In this document: one piece after another, positions 1 to 9,090 of the stretch
Layout of the letters: the number at the start of each line of letters is the position of its first letter
Numbering within the stretch: position 1 is the stretch's first letter
Assembly: GCF_038002825.1 (NCBI RefSeq)
Contig: NZ_JBBODF010000001.1
Location: 682,001 to 746,000 of the forward strand
Direction: 5' to 3'
DNA: 64,000 bases
From: Paenibacillus sp. FSL H8-0048
Lineage (GTDB): Bacteria; Bacillota; Bacilli; Paenibacillales; Paenibacillaceae
Position numbers and translations under genes: made by a program
The notes under the pieces: model-generated
Seen by the model: the letters and a program-made list of their open reading frames with translations, nothing else
Told to the model about the DNA's origin: nothing
Database searches by the model: none

Positions 1-113
1 CAGCACGTCAGGGTCAAGCTTGGGATCACCTATCGTTAGCAGATCCTTCAGCAAACAAGTGGATAAACGCGCCTTAATTTACCGCTATTCGGCAGATTTA
101 CCGAAGCAAGTGG

Positions 114-141
114 AAAAACAGCATCTAATCATGCTGTTTTT
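114..141. terminator. Bidirectional rho-independent terminator
   Basis: A perfect 11-bp inverted repeat (AAAAACAGCAT, 6-nt loop, ATGCTGTTTTT) gives an A-tract before and a T-tract after the hairpin on both strands. It could stop the minus-strand ABC transporter operon, whose last stop codon is at 309, and also a plus-strand gene to the left of the window. The rest of 1-308 contains no gene that I can support. Confidence 0.7.
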
Positions 142-308
142 CTCTCTTTTGCAAATATGAGTAATATTAAGTGCTGTTTATACAACTGCTGTTTCCCCAA
201 GATTCATTCGTATATCAGCAAGTGTAGTAAATCCAACGGTTTGGCGCGCCCCTGTAACCATCCGCATCCTTTACCATGCACATGCGTGGTGTTCCAGACT
301 ACTTGCTA

Positions 309-2915
309 TCAAGTCATATCATCCCGCAGCGCATCAATGATATTCTCCCGCTTGATGGTGCTGACCGAGTACAGCATGGTGACGAATACGATCAGGAGCA
401 CGCTGAACACGCTGATGCCGATGCTGGCCCAGGGGAAGATATAGCCGATCTGGTCCGCCCCGCCGATGAGCATGCCCCGGTAGATTAGCCAGGAGCAGGC
501 CAGCCCGATGGGAAGCCCGAACAAGAGCGCGCGCATGCCATAGAAGGCACACTCGAAATTCATCATCCGCTGGAAATTGCGGTCGGACATCCCGATTGAG
601 CGGAGCATCGCCAGCTCCCGGCGGCGCAGCTTGATGTTCGTAGAGATGGTGTTGAACACATTGGCAATTGCAATCAGCGAGATCATGATAATGAAGGTAT
701 AGGCGAATACGTTAATGATAAAAATCATATTGCGATTCTCATCCATCATCGCATAGGTATTGTACAACTGATATTCATCCGTAATTTGTGCGCCTTGGAT
801 GGTCTTCTCCATCTCCGCTACCGATTGTGCCGGATGCTTGGAGCGAAAGGTCAGTCCCTTCACTGCCGGCGGACTGTCCGCCGCTTCAAACTTGCCGATG
901 AGTGAATAAGGAGCGATCACCCGGAAGAAGAACGGTTGGCTTGCGCCGGGGCTCCCAGTAACCGGGAGGGTATCCGGCGGTACGGTCTCTACGAAGGTAA
1001 CCGTTACATCATCCCCTTGCTCAATCTTCATTCCTCCCTCCGACTCAGGGGCAATGGTTAGGGTAGAGGATGAACGCTTGAACAAATTACCGAACTGGTC
1101 TACCTCCTTTAGCCGTTTATCGTCGGCAGGACTCATCGATTTGGCAACGCCGATAAACTTGGCGTCCGGACCTGTATATTCCGCTGCGGACAAGCCCAGC
1201 CCTTCGAGAATCTTCAGATAAGCGCTGTCATCCAGAAACTGCAGATCGACGGGCAGTGATACCTGCTCATGCGAGCGGCCCTCTTCGCTCCAATAAGCAT
1301 CCGAGAGCTCGCTTGCCCGGGCAAGTCCGGTCACTTTCATGAGTGTCTGGTAAGAGCTCTCATAGATCCCGCCTGCGGTTCTGAGCTTGTCATAGAGCGC
1401 TAGCATTTCACTGTCCTTCATAGATTGTGTGGCGAAGCCGATATCATAGGTGGTGAATGCTACTGCCTGCTCCGACATCTGCTTCAGATCTGTGACGAAA
1501 GCGCTGGCCGATATATACAGCACAACGCTTAACATGAGCGACAGCACAATGCTGCGGTAGCGCTTCTTGTTTCTTTTGAAATTCTTAAGGGCAAGGGTGC
1601 CTTCGAGACCGTAGATCCGCTGTGCCCGCCCGGACGTCTTCACAGCCTTGGCTTCAACCTTGACCTCGTTTGTCTGGCGGATACTCTCCATCACGGGAGT
1701 ACCTGCTGCCTTCCTGGCCGGTATATAGGCTGAGATCAGAATCGTGATCATGCTCAGCGCCGCTGCACAGGCGATGGCCGGAATGGATACCTGCAAGGTT
1801 AATGGAGCATTGGTATAGAGAACATTCCCGAAGTTCCTGGATACAACCGTTAGCACGAGTCCCATGCTGCCTATTCCCAAGATAATGCCAGCCGGTATGC
1901 CAGCCGACCCAATACACAGACCTTCGAACAGCACAGAGTTACGCAGCTGCTTCGCTGTGGCTCCCACCGATGAGAGTATGCCGAACTGGCGTGTGCGCTC
2001 ATTCAGGGAGATGGTGAAGGCGTTGTAGATCATGAAGATCGAACCGGTTACGATGATAAAAGCTACAATTCCCCCGACCGTGTACAGCAGAGCGGTAAGT
2101 AATCCATTGCTTGAGACGCCCATGAAGCGAAGCACATTATCGTTGTAGATATAAGCATGGCCTGCGGCGGTGCTGCTTGCGTAAGCCTTCACTTCACGCG
2201 GGTGCTTCAGGCTAAGATACAAGCTGAAGCTGTCCGCCCGTTCTGACGGATCGGGTCTGGTAATCAGGGTATAACCTGGGGCAGCGGACTCCTCAAAAGC
2301 AGGTCTGGCGTAGATTCCGGTGACTTTGTAGGTCCGCTCTGCCCGGGGCACCAAAGCTTCTGCGTTCTTCCCGGACGGGTCTCCCGCCAAATAGGCATCA
2401 TGCTGGTTCAGCCGCTGGTTGCCGTTCATCCGGTCTCCGACAGCCAGTGTGAGCATATCGCCCTCTGCGAACTTGATCCCGCCATTCGCCGCCAGATGTG
2501 ACGGAACCAGAATCTCACTGCTGTTATCCGGCATTCGGCCGGAGACCAGAGTGACAGGCAAGATGTCAGGAGCAGCTTCGTCTTCACTTACGCCGGCAAT
2601 GAACAGATAAGGCTTATCCGGGTTCTTTCCGCCGCTAAGTGCCGCGTAGCCAATATTCTCGAAGGATGCTGCACGGGATACGGCCTGATCGTGTGCCCTT
2701 TCCTGCACGAAGGAGGAATCCACAGCCGGGAACCCGATATGCCAGCCGCCGTATTTGGCGATGGACCCCTGGATCATGTAGCTCTGCAAGGACACGGCGA
2801 AGGTGGAGACGGCAGTAATCATAGCGGTAGACAGGATGACCCCGATAATCGTTACGATAGTCCGCGTGCGGCTTTTTTTGAGGCTCTGGAGCGTAACCTT
2901 GTTGAAGATATTCAT
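309..2915 (-). CDS. ABC transporter permease, FtsX/MacB type
   Basis: An 868-residue membrane protein with an N-terminal transmembrane helix (about residues 15-40), a large extracytoplasmic domain, and then two blocks of FtsX-like helices (about 270-410 and 740-860), the last ending just before the C-terminus. The middle contains a second start of the same plan (NFKRNKKRYRSIVLSLML, about 445), so the protein is a tandem of two MacB-like halves. It overlaps the upstream ATPase gene by 4 bp (ATGA), which indicates translational coupling. Members of this family move lipids, peptides or antibiotics across or out of the membrane, or transmit mechanical signals. The two-component system encoded upstream suggests an antibiotic or envelope-stress response, which is inference. 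The substrate cannot be read from the sequence. Confidence 0.9.
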   Translation of the reverse strand: MNIFNKVTLQSLKKSRTRTIVTIIGVILSTAMITAVSTFAVSLQSYMIQGSIAKYGGWHIGFPAVDSSFVQERAHDQAVSRAASFENIGYAALSGGKNPDKPYLFIAGVSEDEAAPDILPVTLVSGRMPDNSSEILVPSHLAANGGIKFAEGDMLTLAVGDRMNGNQRLNQHDAYLAGDPSGKNAEALVPRAERTYKVTGIYARPAFEESAAPGYTLITRPDPSERADSFSLYLSLKHPREVKAYASSTAAGHAYIYNDNVLRFMGVSSNGLLTALLYTVGGIVAFIIVTGSIFMIYNAFTISLNERTRQFGILSSVGATAKQLRNSVLFEGLCIGSAGIPAGIILGIGSMGLVLTVVSRNFGNVLYTNAPLTLQVSIPAIACAAALSMITILISAYIPARKAAGTPVMESIRQTNEVKVEAKAVKTSGRAQRIYGLEGTLALKNFKRNKKRYRSIVLSLMLSVVLYISASAFVTDLKQMSEQAVAFTTYDIGFATQSMKDSEMLALYDKLRTAGGIYESSYQTLMKVTGLARASELSDAYWSEEGRSHEQVSLPVDLQFLDDSAYLKILEGLGLSAAEYTGPDAKFIGVAKSMSPADDKRLKEVDQFGNLFKRSSSTLTIAPESEGGMKIEQGDDVTVTFVETVPPDTLPVTGSPGASQPFFFRVIAPYSLIGKFEAADSPPAVKGLTFRSKHPAQSVAEMEKTIQGAQITDEYQLYNTYAMMDENRNMIFIINVFAYTFIIMISLIAIANVFNTISTNIKLRRRELAMLRSIGMSDRNFQRMMNFECAFYGMRALLFGLPIGLACSWLIYRGMLIGGADQIGYIFPWASIGISVFSVLLIVFVTMLYSVSTIKRENIIDALRDDMT

Positions 2916-3595
2916 GGCCGTACCCGTTCGTCCCGCACAACCTTGCCGTCTGAGATACCGATAATGCGGTCTGCCTGGAGGGCAATATTCTCGTCATGCG
3001 TAACGATGAGCAGGGTCTGCCGGTACTTCTGATTGCTTAATTTCAGCAGGTTAATAATCTCATGTCCATTCCGGCTGTCGAGGCTGCCCGTAGGTTCATC
3101 CGCCAGCATCACCGCCGGAGCATTCATCAATGCGCGTCCGATGGATACACGCTGCTGCTGTCCACCCGAGAGCTGATTCGGCAGATGCGTTCTCCGGTCT
3201 GTCAGTCCCAGCAGCTCAAGCAAGTCGTTCAGCCGCTCCTCGTTGACCTTGCGTTTGTCCATCAGAATTGGCAAGGTAATGTTCTCCACCACATCCAGCG
3301 TAGGAATCAGGTTGTGGAACTGGTAGATCAGCCCGACCTGCCGTCTGCGAAAAATAGCCAGCTTGTCATTGCTCTGGGCATACACATCCTGTCCGTCCAA
3401 ATAGACGTTGCCGCTTGTCGGCATATCGACACCGCCGATGATGTGAAGCAAGGTCGACTTCCCGGAGCCGGAGGAGCCGATGATCGCTGTGAACTCCCCC
3501 TTCTCAATCGTCAGCGATACCTCATCCAGCGCCGTAACCCGGTTGTCTCCCTTTCCGTAGACCTTGCTCAGCTTCTCAATTCTCAAAAACTCCAT
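2912..3595 (-). CDS. ABC transporter ATP-binding protein (LolD/MacB type)
   Basis: A cytoplasmic ATPase of about 227 residues. Walker A (GSSGSGKST), Q-loop, signature (LSGGQQQR) and Walker B (VMLADEPT) are all present, followed by the H-loop (VTHD). I chose the start at 3595 ([14 protein letters not shown]) because a GGGAGAA ribosome binding site lies just upstream and family alignments begin there; an in-frame start 36 bases further upstream is less likely. It energises the FtsX-type permease whose gene overlaps its 3' end. An 81-bp gap separates it from the sensor kinase gene, so the four genes probably form one operon. Confidence 0.92.
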   Translation of the reverse strand: MEFLRIEKLSKVYGKGDNRVTALDEVSLTIEKGEFTAIIGSSGSGKSTLLHIIGGVDMPTSGNVYLDGQDVYAQSNDKLAIFRRRQVGLIYQFHNLIPTLDVVENITLPILMDKRKVNEERLNDLLELLGLTDRRTHLPNQLSGGQQQRVSIGRALMNAPAVMLADEPTGSLDSRNGHEIINLLKLSNQKYRQTLLIVTHDENIALQADRIIGISDGKVVRDERVRP

Positions 3596-3676
3596 GATGC
3601 ATTCTCCCTTCCCCTGATCTATCCCTATCATAGAGCCGCAAGCTTACATCTCTGTGACTTTCAGGTGATAGATCCG

Positions 3677-4666
3677 TCACTTAGGGAAACGAAGCCTGAA
3701 GAGCGCACCGCCCTGCGGGTAATTATGTGCGGTAATGCTTCCTCCCTGCCGGGAGATAATCCCCTTGCTAAGCGCAAGGCCGATACCGTAGCCGGTATGG
3801 TTAGGACTGCTGCCGCGATAGTACCGGTCGAACAGCCGGGGGATTTCTTCCTTGCTGAAGCCCGGGCCGTTGTCATGCACCGTAAGCTCGGTGTATAGCG
3901 GATTGTCTGTGCAGATCAGCTCTATCTTCCCGTTCTCCCCTGCACTTTCCAGGCAATTCTTGAGGATATTCCGGATCGCTTCCGGCAGCCAGGCAGAATC
4001 GCCTTGAATCACTACTCCTGAGGGGCAATCGATTCTTAAGTCTACCTTGCGCAGCTCCATCTGGATCAGGAACGGACGTACAGCGATGCGCAACAGGTCG
4101 ATGACGGCGATAGGCCCGCTTTGAAATACTACAATACCCGCATCCAGGCGCGATAACTTAAGCAGGGAGGTAATCAGCCAATCCATCTGCATCAGCAGCT
4201 CCTCGGTCTCCCGTATAAAAGCTTTCCGCTCCTCTTCCGCAGGACTATTTGCAAGCAGTGTCATAATCAGGTTCACTGAGGTAAGCGGGGTGCGGAGCTG
4301 GTGGGCGATGTCAGCCAGAGAATCGGCAAGATGGCCCTTTTCCCTGATCAGCTCACGGTTCTGCTCCCGGATGCGCTGCGTCATTTTGGTAATCTCGCTA
4401 TGTAAGATGGATAACTCGCCTTCTTCTGTATCTGCGATGAACAGATGGTCTGCATTATGCAGCACCCGGTCAATCTGATTGGAGATGCGTGCAAGGCTCT
4501 TGTACCGGGCCCTGGTGAACAGCAAAAATGCTGTGCCGAAGGCAACAGCACAACCAGTGGCAAGGAATCCCGCTGCCGTATGTAAGGTGAACCCGATGAT
4601 AACCGCAGCAGCGGACATGATAATATACAACAGGGCGAATTGCCGGATTTCTTTATTCCGCAGCAT
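3677..4666 (-). CDS. Sensor histidine kinase
   Basis: A 329-residue kinase. Two membrane helices near the N-terminus (about residues 10-30 and 33-52) have only a short loop between them, so it has no real extracellular sensor domain and may sense in or through the membrane. The H-box (DIAHQLRTPLTS) follows at about 120, then the N-box (IRNILKNCLE), the G1 box (DNGPGFS) and the G2 box (GYGIGLAL). Its first 14 bases overlap the response regulator gene. The order regulator, kinase, ATPase, permease resembles other Firmicute modules in which a transporter and its sensor work as a unit. The signal is unknown. Confidence 0.9.
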   Translation of the reverse strand: MLRNKEIRQFALLYIIMSAAAVIIGFTLHTAAGFLATGCAVAFGTAFLLFTRARYKSLARISNQIDRVLHNADHLFIADTEEGELSILHSEITKMTQRIREQNRELIREKGHLADSLADIAHQLRTPLTSVNLIMTLLANSPAEEERKAFIRETEELLMQMDWLITSLLKLSRLDAGIVVFQSGPIAVIDLLRIAVRPFLIQMELRKVDLRIDCPSGVVIQGDSAWLPEAIRNILKNCLESAGENGKIELICTDNPLYTELTVHDNGPGFSKEEIPRLFDRYYRGSSPNHTGYGIGLALSKGIISRQGGSITAHNYPQGGALFRLRFPK

Positions 4667-5339
4667 CGCTGCACCCCAGCCGGTATCCGGTCCCCCGGAC
4701 GGTCAGAATGAGCTGCGGGCTTGCCGGATCACTCTCGATCTTCTCCCGCAGGCGCTTGATGTACACAGTCAGCGTGTTGTCATTAACAAATTCGCCCGCT
4801 GCGTCCCATAATTCGTCGAGCAGCCTGCTTCGCGTAATAATATTTCCGGGGTTGTTCACAAACACCAGCAGCAGGCGGTATTCCAGCGCTGAGAGGTAGA
4901 CCTCCTTGCCATGCCGGGTGACAACACCGCTTGCCGTATCTACATGAAGCCCGCCGATATCAAAAGCAGACCCGGTCCGTCCGCTCTTCCGCAGAGCCGT
5001 TCCAATCCTTGCAATCAGTTCACGCGGGCGAAACGGCTTGGTAATATAGTCGTCCGCCCCCATATTCAGCCCGGTAACCACACTTGCCTCATCCCCTGAG
5101 GCTGTCAGGAAGATGACCGGCATCTCCCTTGTGGCCTTAATTTCTGTGTACACCGTAAAGCCGTTCCCGTCAGGCAAAGCAATATCGATCAGCGCCAGGT
5201 CAAACGGATGTCCGCCAAGGATACCCACAGCCTCACTCCGCGTAGCGGCGTGAGTAACTGTGAATCCTTCTGAGCGGAGCAGCAGCAGGAGATTTCTGGC
5301 AATGGCCTGATCATCCTCAACCAGTAATATTTGCGGCAT
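4653..5339 (-). CDS. OmpR/PhoB-family response regulator
   Basis: A 228-residue regulator with an N-terminal receiver domain (acidic pair EDD near residue 8, phospho-acceptor Asp in LIDIALPDGNG at about 51, Lys in TKPF at about 101) and a C-terminal winged-helix DNA-binding domain (VNDNTLTVYIKRLREKI). A GGAGG site precedes the ATG. It probably responds to the overlapping histidine kinase gene and controls this transporter operon. The gap to the MFS gene upstream is only 37 bp, so the exporter may be in the same transcript. Confidence 0.92.
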   Translation of the reverse strand: MPQILLVEDDQAIARNLLLLLRSEGFTVTHAATRSEAVGILGGHPFDLALIDIALPDGNGFTVYTEIKATREMPVIFLTASGDEASVVTGLNMGADDYITKPFRPRELIARIGTALRKSGRTGSAFDIGGLHVDTASGVVTRHGKEVYLSALEYRLLLVFVNNPGNIITRSRLLDELWDAAGEFVNDNTLTVYIKRLREKIESDPASPQLILTVRGTGYRLGCSDAAE

Positions 5340-5376
5340 TCTTCAGGGCCTCCATTTTAGTTAATCTGCTTCCTAT

Positions 5377-6621
5377 TTATTGTGCAGCCTGTGCCTGCTC
5401 CGGCGCCTTATGCTTCATAATCGGCAACATCATCAGTGCGCCCAGCAGGAACAGAATTCCGGCTCCGCTGTAAATGGTACTGAGCGGAAAGGCACTCTTC
5501 AGCGCACCTGCCAGCGACATGGATACCACCATCATCCCGACGAACATCGGATTCAGCACCCCGTTGACCCGGCCGACAATCGAGCTATTAGACCATCTCA
5601 GAATCATTGTGCTGATCCCGATGTGAATGCAAGGGAACATCAGCCCGTTCAGGAACTGGATGGTGAGCGTTAGCGGAACGCTGGTTGAGAACCCGACGAT
5701 GGTGGTGCATACAGCACCTGCCAGCATCCCCATGGCGAGCAGCAGCTGGGGCGGAACTTTTTTGGCGAAGGCAGCTACGATCCCTCCCCCGATCAGCATG
5801 GCTGCACCGTTGACCATAAGCATGTATTGCAGGAACTCTTCGCTCTTGCCCAGCCGCTCGGTGACGATGAACAGATTCAGTGCCTGGGCTGCGCCCACAG
5901 CAAGTCCCGCTAGTACAAACGCAAGTCCAAGCATCCGCAGCACCTGGCTCTGCCAGACATACCGGAAGCCTTCGGTGAAGTCTTTACGGAATTGTCCCTT
6001 CGCGGCAACTGTCCCGGCTTCCATATGATCCTCAGGCAGGCGAATAAGCACGAGCGCCGACAGCAGAAAAGCCACGCCCATTACTGCGATGGAGATCTCA
6101 AGGCCGAAGGTGCTGTATACGAAGGTGCCTAACATCGGTCCGAGGACCATGAAGATGGCCATCAGTGATTGGAAGAGCGCCATCCCCTGCTGCAGCTGTT
6201 CCTCAGGCACATGGAATTTAAATAACCGCATGCTTGAAGGCTGTGAGAACTGTGACAGAATAGCCGAGATGAACGCGACCAGATACACCGATTCCCAGGA
6301 ACCGAAGTGAATGCTGAGCAGAACGGCGAATACCGATACCGCAGACAGGGAATCGCACCAGATCATTGTCCGCTTCGGCCGCCACCGGTCCGCAAAGGTC
6401 CCTCCAATGAAGGAAAAAACAAAGATAGGCGCAAATTCAGCAACGCTGATCAGCGAAATGGCGTAGGGATCATTGTTGGTCCTCTCCGCAACATACAGCA
6501 GAATAGCAAAATTACGCACCCAGATCCCGATCTGCAGCAGCACGCTGGATAACAGAATGGTCTGCAGGAACCTGTTCCGGAACAGGCTCGGTGGACTAGC
6601 GCTTTTGTCATGCTGATTCAA
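5377..6621 (-). CDS. MFS transporter (drug-export type)
   Basis: A 414-residue protein with about twelve hydrophobic helices. The cytoplasmic loop 2-3 motif GGTFADRWRPKR resembles the conserved G-x-L-x-D-R-x-G-R-R/K motif of major facilitator proteins. The start looks like TTG at 6621, preceded by a GGGGG run and an AAAGG tract; no ATG in frame fits better. It is the first gene of the left minus-strand group, in front of the regulator and kinase. It is probably a proton-coupled efflux pump (inference from family and context). A promoter-like sequence is at 6704-6732. Confidence 0.85.
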   Translation of the reverse strand: MNQHDKSASPPSLFRNRFLQTILLSSVLLQIGIWVRNFAILLYVAERTNNDPYAISLISVAEFAPIFVFSFIGGTFADRWRPKRTMIWCDSLSAVSVFAVLLSIHFGSWESVYLVAFISAILSQFSQPSSMRLFKFHVPEEQLQQGMALFQSLMAIFMVLGPMLGTFVYSTFGLEISIAVMGVAFLLSALVLIRLPEDHMEAGTVAAKGQFRKDFTEGFRYVWQSQVLRMLGLAFVLAGLAVGAAQALNLFIVTERLGKSEEFLQYMLMVNGAAMLIGGGIVAAFAKKVPPQLLLAMGMLAGAVCTTIVGFSTSVPLTLTIQFLNGLMFPCIHIGISTMILRWSNSSIVGRVNGVLNPMFVGMMVVSMSLAGALKSAFPLSTIYSGAGILFLLGALMMLPIMKHKAPEQAQAAQ

Positions 6622-6703
6622 TCCTTTAACCCCCTATATATCTTAAATATGATCTTAAATATACTGCATCTAATGCTGCGGTATGGTTCTCCTTCCCTTC
6701 CTT

Positions 6704-6732
6704 ATTATACGGACCCGGTCCAGAACTATAAA
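6704..6732 (-). promoter_or_regulatory. Probable sigma-A promoter of the MFS/two-component operon
   Basis: On the minus strand TTTATA is followed after 17 bases by a perfect TATAAT. The spacer contains a short dyad (GGACC-G-GGTCC). It lies about 85 bases upstream of the MFS start codon. The -35 is weak, so an activator may be involved. Confidence 0.5.
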
Positions 6733-6784
6733 GATTATATTATTCGGAATACCGCACCAAAGTGAGGCTTTAGCTAAACTTCAC

Positions 6785-6817
6785 AAAAAAACTGCGGCAC
6801 CCTGTTCGGCACCGCAG
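6785..6817 (-). terminator. Rho-independent terminator of the alpha/beta hydrolase gene
   Basis: On the minus strand a 10-bp stem (CTGCGGTGCC with GGTGCCGCAG, two G-U pairs) around a 6-base loop is followed by a run of seven T. It starts 21 bases after the hydrolase stop codon. Confidence 0.8.
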
Positions 6818-6838
6818 CTGTAATCCGGCTATTCTGTT

Positions 6839-7831
6839 CTACTTCACTTGCTTCAATTGAACGGTCTTCATGTATTCCTTGAATTCTTCGGCGATTTCTT
6901 TGTACTTCGTATGGTGCAGGTAATGGGAGCCTACCATCGGGATCAATTTACCCTGTGAAGACTGCTTCACCTGCTCCTCATGCAGCGGAATCCACTGCTT
7001 GTTGTGCTCGTTATTGGATTGCGCGAACAGCAGAACCGGCAGATCCTGCGGGTATGTCAGCTTTGAGCCGTTTTTGAAATTGGAACCAAGGTGGCTAAGC
7101 TCATTCATCAGCGTTGGATTACTGCCGTGCACGGCAGAGATGTATTTCATCTGTTCTTTGGTATGCTCATCATAGTCAAGCGATTTAAACGAATCTCCGC
7201 TTAGCTTCGTTAGCAGCCGCATCACACCTGAATCTTTAGCAAACTTCATCGCTCCGAGAGGCAATTTGACATCCATCCCTGGCTGGTTAGGTACGCTGCT
7301 GTCAATCCCGACGAAGGCTTGCACTTCATCCGGATATTCCTTCACATAAGACACGGCGTAGAGTCCCGTAATGGAATGTCCCATCAGAATGTAACGCTTC
7401 AGCCCTAGCTGCTGCACCGCCTCATGAATTTCGCTGATGATATTCTCAGTTGTTCTTTCTTTATCCGTCCCATCGCTTAGACCGTAACCGAAGGGCTCAA
7501 TAGTCACCACTTTGTAGGAAGGCGACAATTCATCAATCAGCGGCTTAAAGTCCAGTACAGGAGACGGGGTCCCTTGTCCCGGCAGGAGAACGATAGTTTG
7601 CTCCCCGCTGCCTTGAATCATTGCATTCATCTTTTTGCCGTCCACGTTGACGTACTGCCCGTACGATTCGATCTTCTTCTTGTCGATCCCGGTGCTGATG
7701 ACATTAACGATAAAGGTGATGCCTATGAACAGCACAAGCACTCCGATAATGCCACCTACTATTTTCAACCATAATTTGCCCTTCTTACGGCTCTTCTTCC
7801 CTGGTTCCTGGTTAATGATTGTATCTGCCAT
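6839..7831 (-). CDS. Membrane-anchored alpha/beta hydrolase
   Basis: A hydrolase of about 330 residues with a basic N-terminus, one hydrophobic helix (about residues 20-45; signal anchor) and an alpha/beta-hydrolase fold outside the membrane. The nucleophile elbow is GHSITG (Ser), followed by DSSVP; a late His in GSHYLHH could complete the triad. The oxyanion region is LLPGQGTPSP. I prefer the ATG at 7831 to the one at 7837, because the GGAG site is then at a normal distance. It is a single-gene unit with its own terminator. The substrate (ester, lactone or peptide) is unknown. It lies next to the type II polyketide region but is not clearly part of it. Confidence 0.85.
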   Translation of the reverse strand: MADTIINQEPGKKSRKKGKLWLKIVGGIIGVLVLFIGITFIVNVISTGIDKKKIESYGQYVNVDGKKMNAMIQGSGEQTIVLLPGQGTPSPVLDFKPLIDELSPSYKVVTIEPFGYGLSDGTDKERTTENIISEIHEAVQQLGLKRYILMGHSITGLYAVSYVKEYPDEVQAFVGIDSSVPNQPGMDVKLPLGAMKFAKDSGVMRLLTKLSGDSFKSLDYDEHTKEQMKYISAVHGSNPTLMNELSHLGSNFKNGSKLTYPQDLPVLLFAQSNNEHNKQWIPLHEEQVKQSSQGKLIPMVGSHYLHHTKYKEIAEEFKEYMKTVQLKQVK

Positions 7832-7956
7832 GTTCATCTTCTCCTGTCCTTCTCTCTGTAGATCCGTCTTAACGGTATAGATAGAGTCTACTTGAGTAAG
7901 ATGTCCTCAACATGACGGCATTATGAACGGAGTATGAACAGGCAGACGCTTTGCTG

Positions 7957-9090
7957 CTACAGCCCGGATAGATTTACAGCAACAGATTGCATAACATCAA
8001 TAACTCTTTCTGCAGACGGTTGTCTGTAATAGAGCAGATCATAGGACCGCGGAACGAGCTGAATCAGCAGATGGAGGTCAGAACGGGAATAATCAAGCAC
8101 CAGAACGTTGTGTGATTCCAGCGCACGGGTGATTCTCGAGAGCCACTCTTCCACAGGAGCGGAGTCGCCGTGAATCATGGCCACATTATACAAGCTGTTC
8201 ATCTGATTGTATAAGCCTTTTACAGACCGGACCGCCAGTTCGTACCGGATAAAAGCATCCTTCCAGGGCTTGCGGCGGGCCGGGTCGAACCAATCCCCGA
8301 GAATGCTCTGAAGCTCAACCTCCAGTGTGGGATGCTTGTGCTTGAATAATTCAAGATTCGTGAACCATCCCAGGTATTTTTTCTCGTCGTAGGTGGTGGG
8401 ATGATACTGGTGCAAGACTACACATTGTGTGTTTAAGATGAATTTGGCACCCTGCTGATATAAACGGTATCCGAGTTCACAATCCTCAAGTCCCCACTCG
8501 ATAAAATCCTCATCAAAGCCTCCGGCTTCTTCGTAGTTGACACGGGGGACCGAGAAGTTGCAGCTATAGAGCAAAGCCCAGATGTTCTCAATATTCCCCG
8601 CGTTCTCCGAGAACCGCTGGATGACCGGCAGGCGCGGATCTCTGCGTTCCAGGATTAAGGACGAGCGGTTACTGTCTTCCACCTGGCTGAACGGCAGCCG
8701 GTTGTCCTCAGCCAGAAAGTCTCTCAGGCCCATCACGACTACAGGCTCACCGCAGAGCTGGTGCACCTTCCAATGCTGATAGATGAAGTCCCGCTCTACG
8801 ACCTGATCTCCGTCCAAAAACAATAAAATGTCGCCGCCCGCCTGTGAAACGCCCAGATTTCTGGCCGCTGATCTGCACTTTGACACATCCGGCGTTTTGT
8901 AAACGTATTTCAAGGAATAATCAAGGTCGAGCGCCGTAATCCGCTCTTGTGTTCCGTCATCTGAACCGTCGTCAACGAAAATAACCTCGAAGCATCCTTC
9001 CGGCACCTGAACCTGGCGGTTAAGCGATAGCAGGCATTCGGCCACCAGATTTTTAATATTGTACGCCAATACAAGTATGCTTATCCTCAT
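7957..9090 (-). CDS. Glycosyltransferase, family 2
   Basis: A 377-residue soluble GT-A enzyme. It opens with the usual ISILVLAYN strand, has the acidic motifs VDDGSDDGT and LDGDQ (the DxD metal site), and then a WGLEDCELGYR segment typical of the acceptor-side motif of polypeptide GalNAc-transferase-like and chondroitin-type GT2 enzymes. Its start overlaps the stop of the MFS gene (ATGA), so it is translated after the exporter. It is the last gene of the left arm of the putative type II polyketide cluster and probably adds a sugar to the product or to a carrier lipid (inference). Confidence 0.85.
   Translation of the reverse strand: MRISILVLAYNIKNLVAECLLSLNRQVQVPEGCFEVIFVDDGSDDGTQERITALDLDYSLKYVYKTPDVSKCRSAARNLGVSQAGGDILLFLDGDQVVERDFIYQHWKVHQLCGEPVVVMGLRDFLAEDNRLPFSQVEDSNRSSLILERRDPRLPVIQRFSENAGNIENIWALLYSCNFSVPRVNYEEAGGFDEDFIEWGLEDCELGYRLYQQGAKFILNTQCVVLHQYHPTTYDEKKYLGWFTNLELFKHKHPTLEVELQSILGDWFDPARRKPWKDAFIRYELAVRSVKGLYNQMNSLYNVAMIHGDSAPVEEWLSRITRALESHNVLVLDYSRSDLHLLIQLVPRSYDLLYYRQPSAERVIDVMQSVAVNLSGL

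Noticed and set aside
1..110. Partial gene at the left edge
   Set aside because: One plus-strand frame stays open through the hairpin to about 160, but it has no start, no family similarity, and crosses a terminator.
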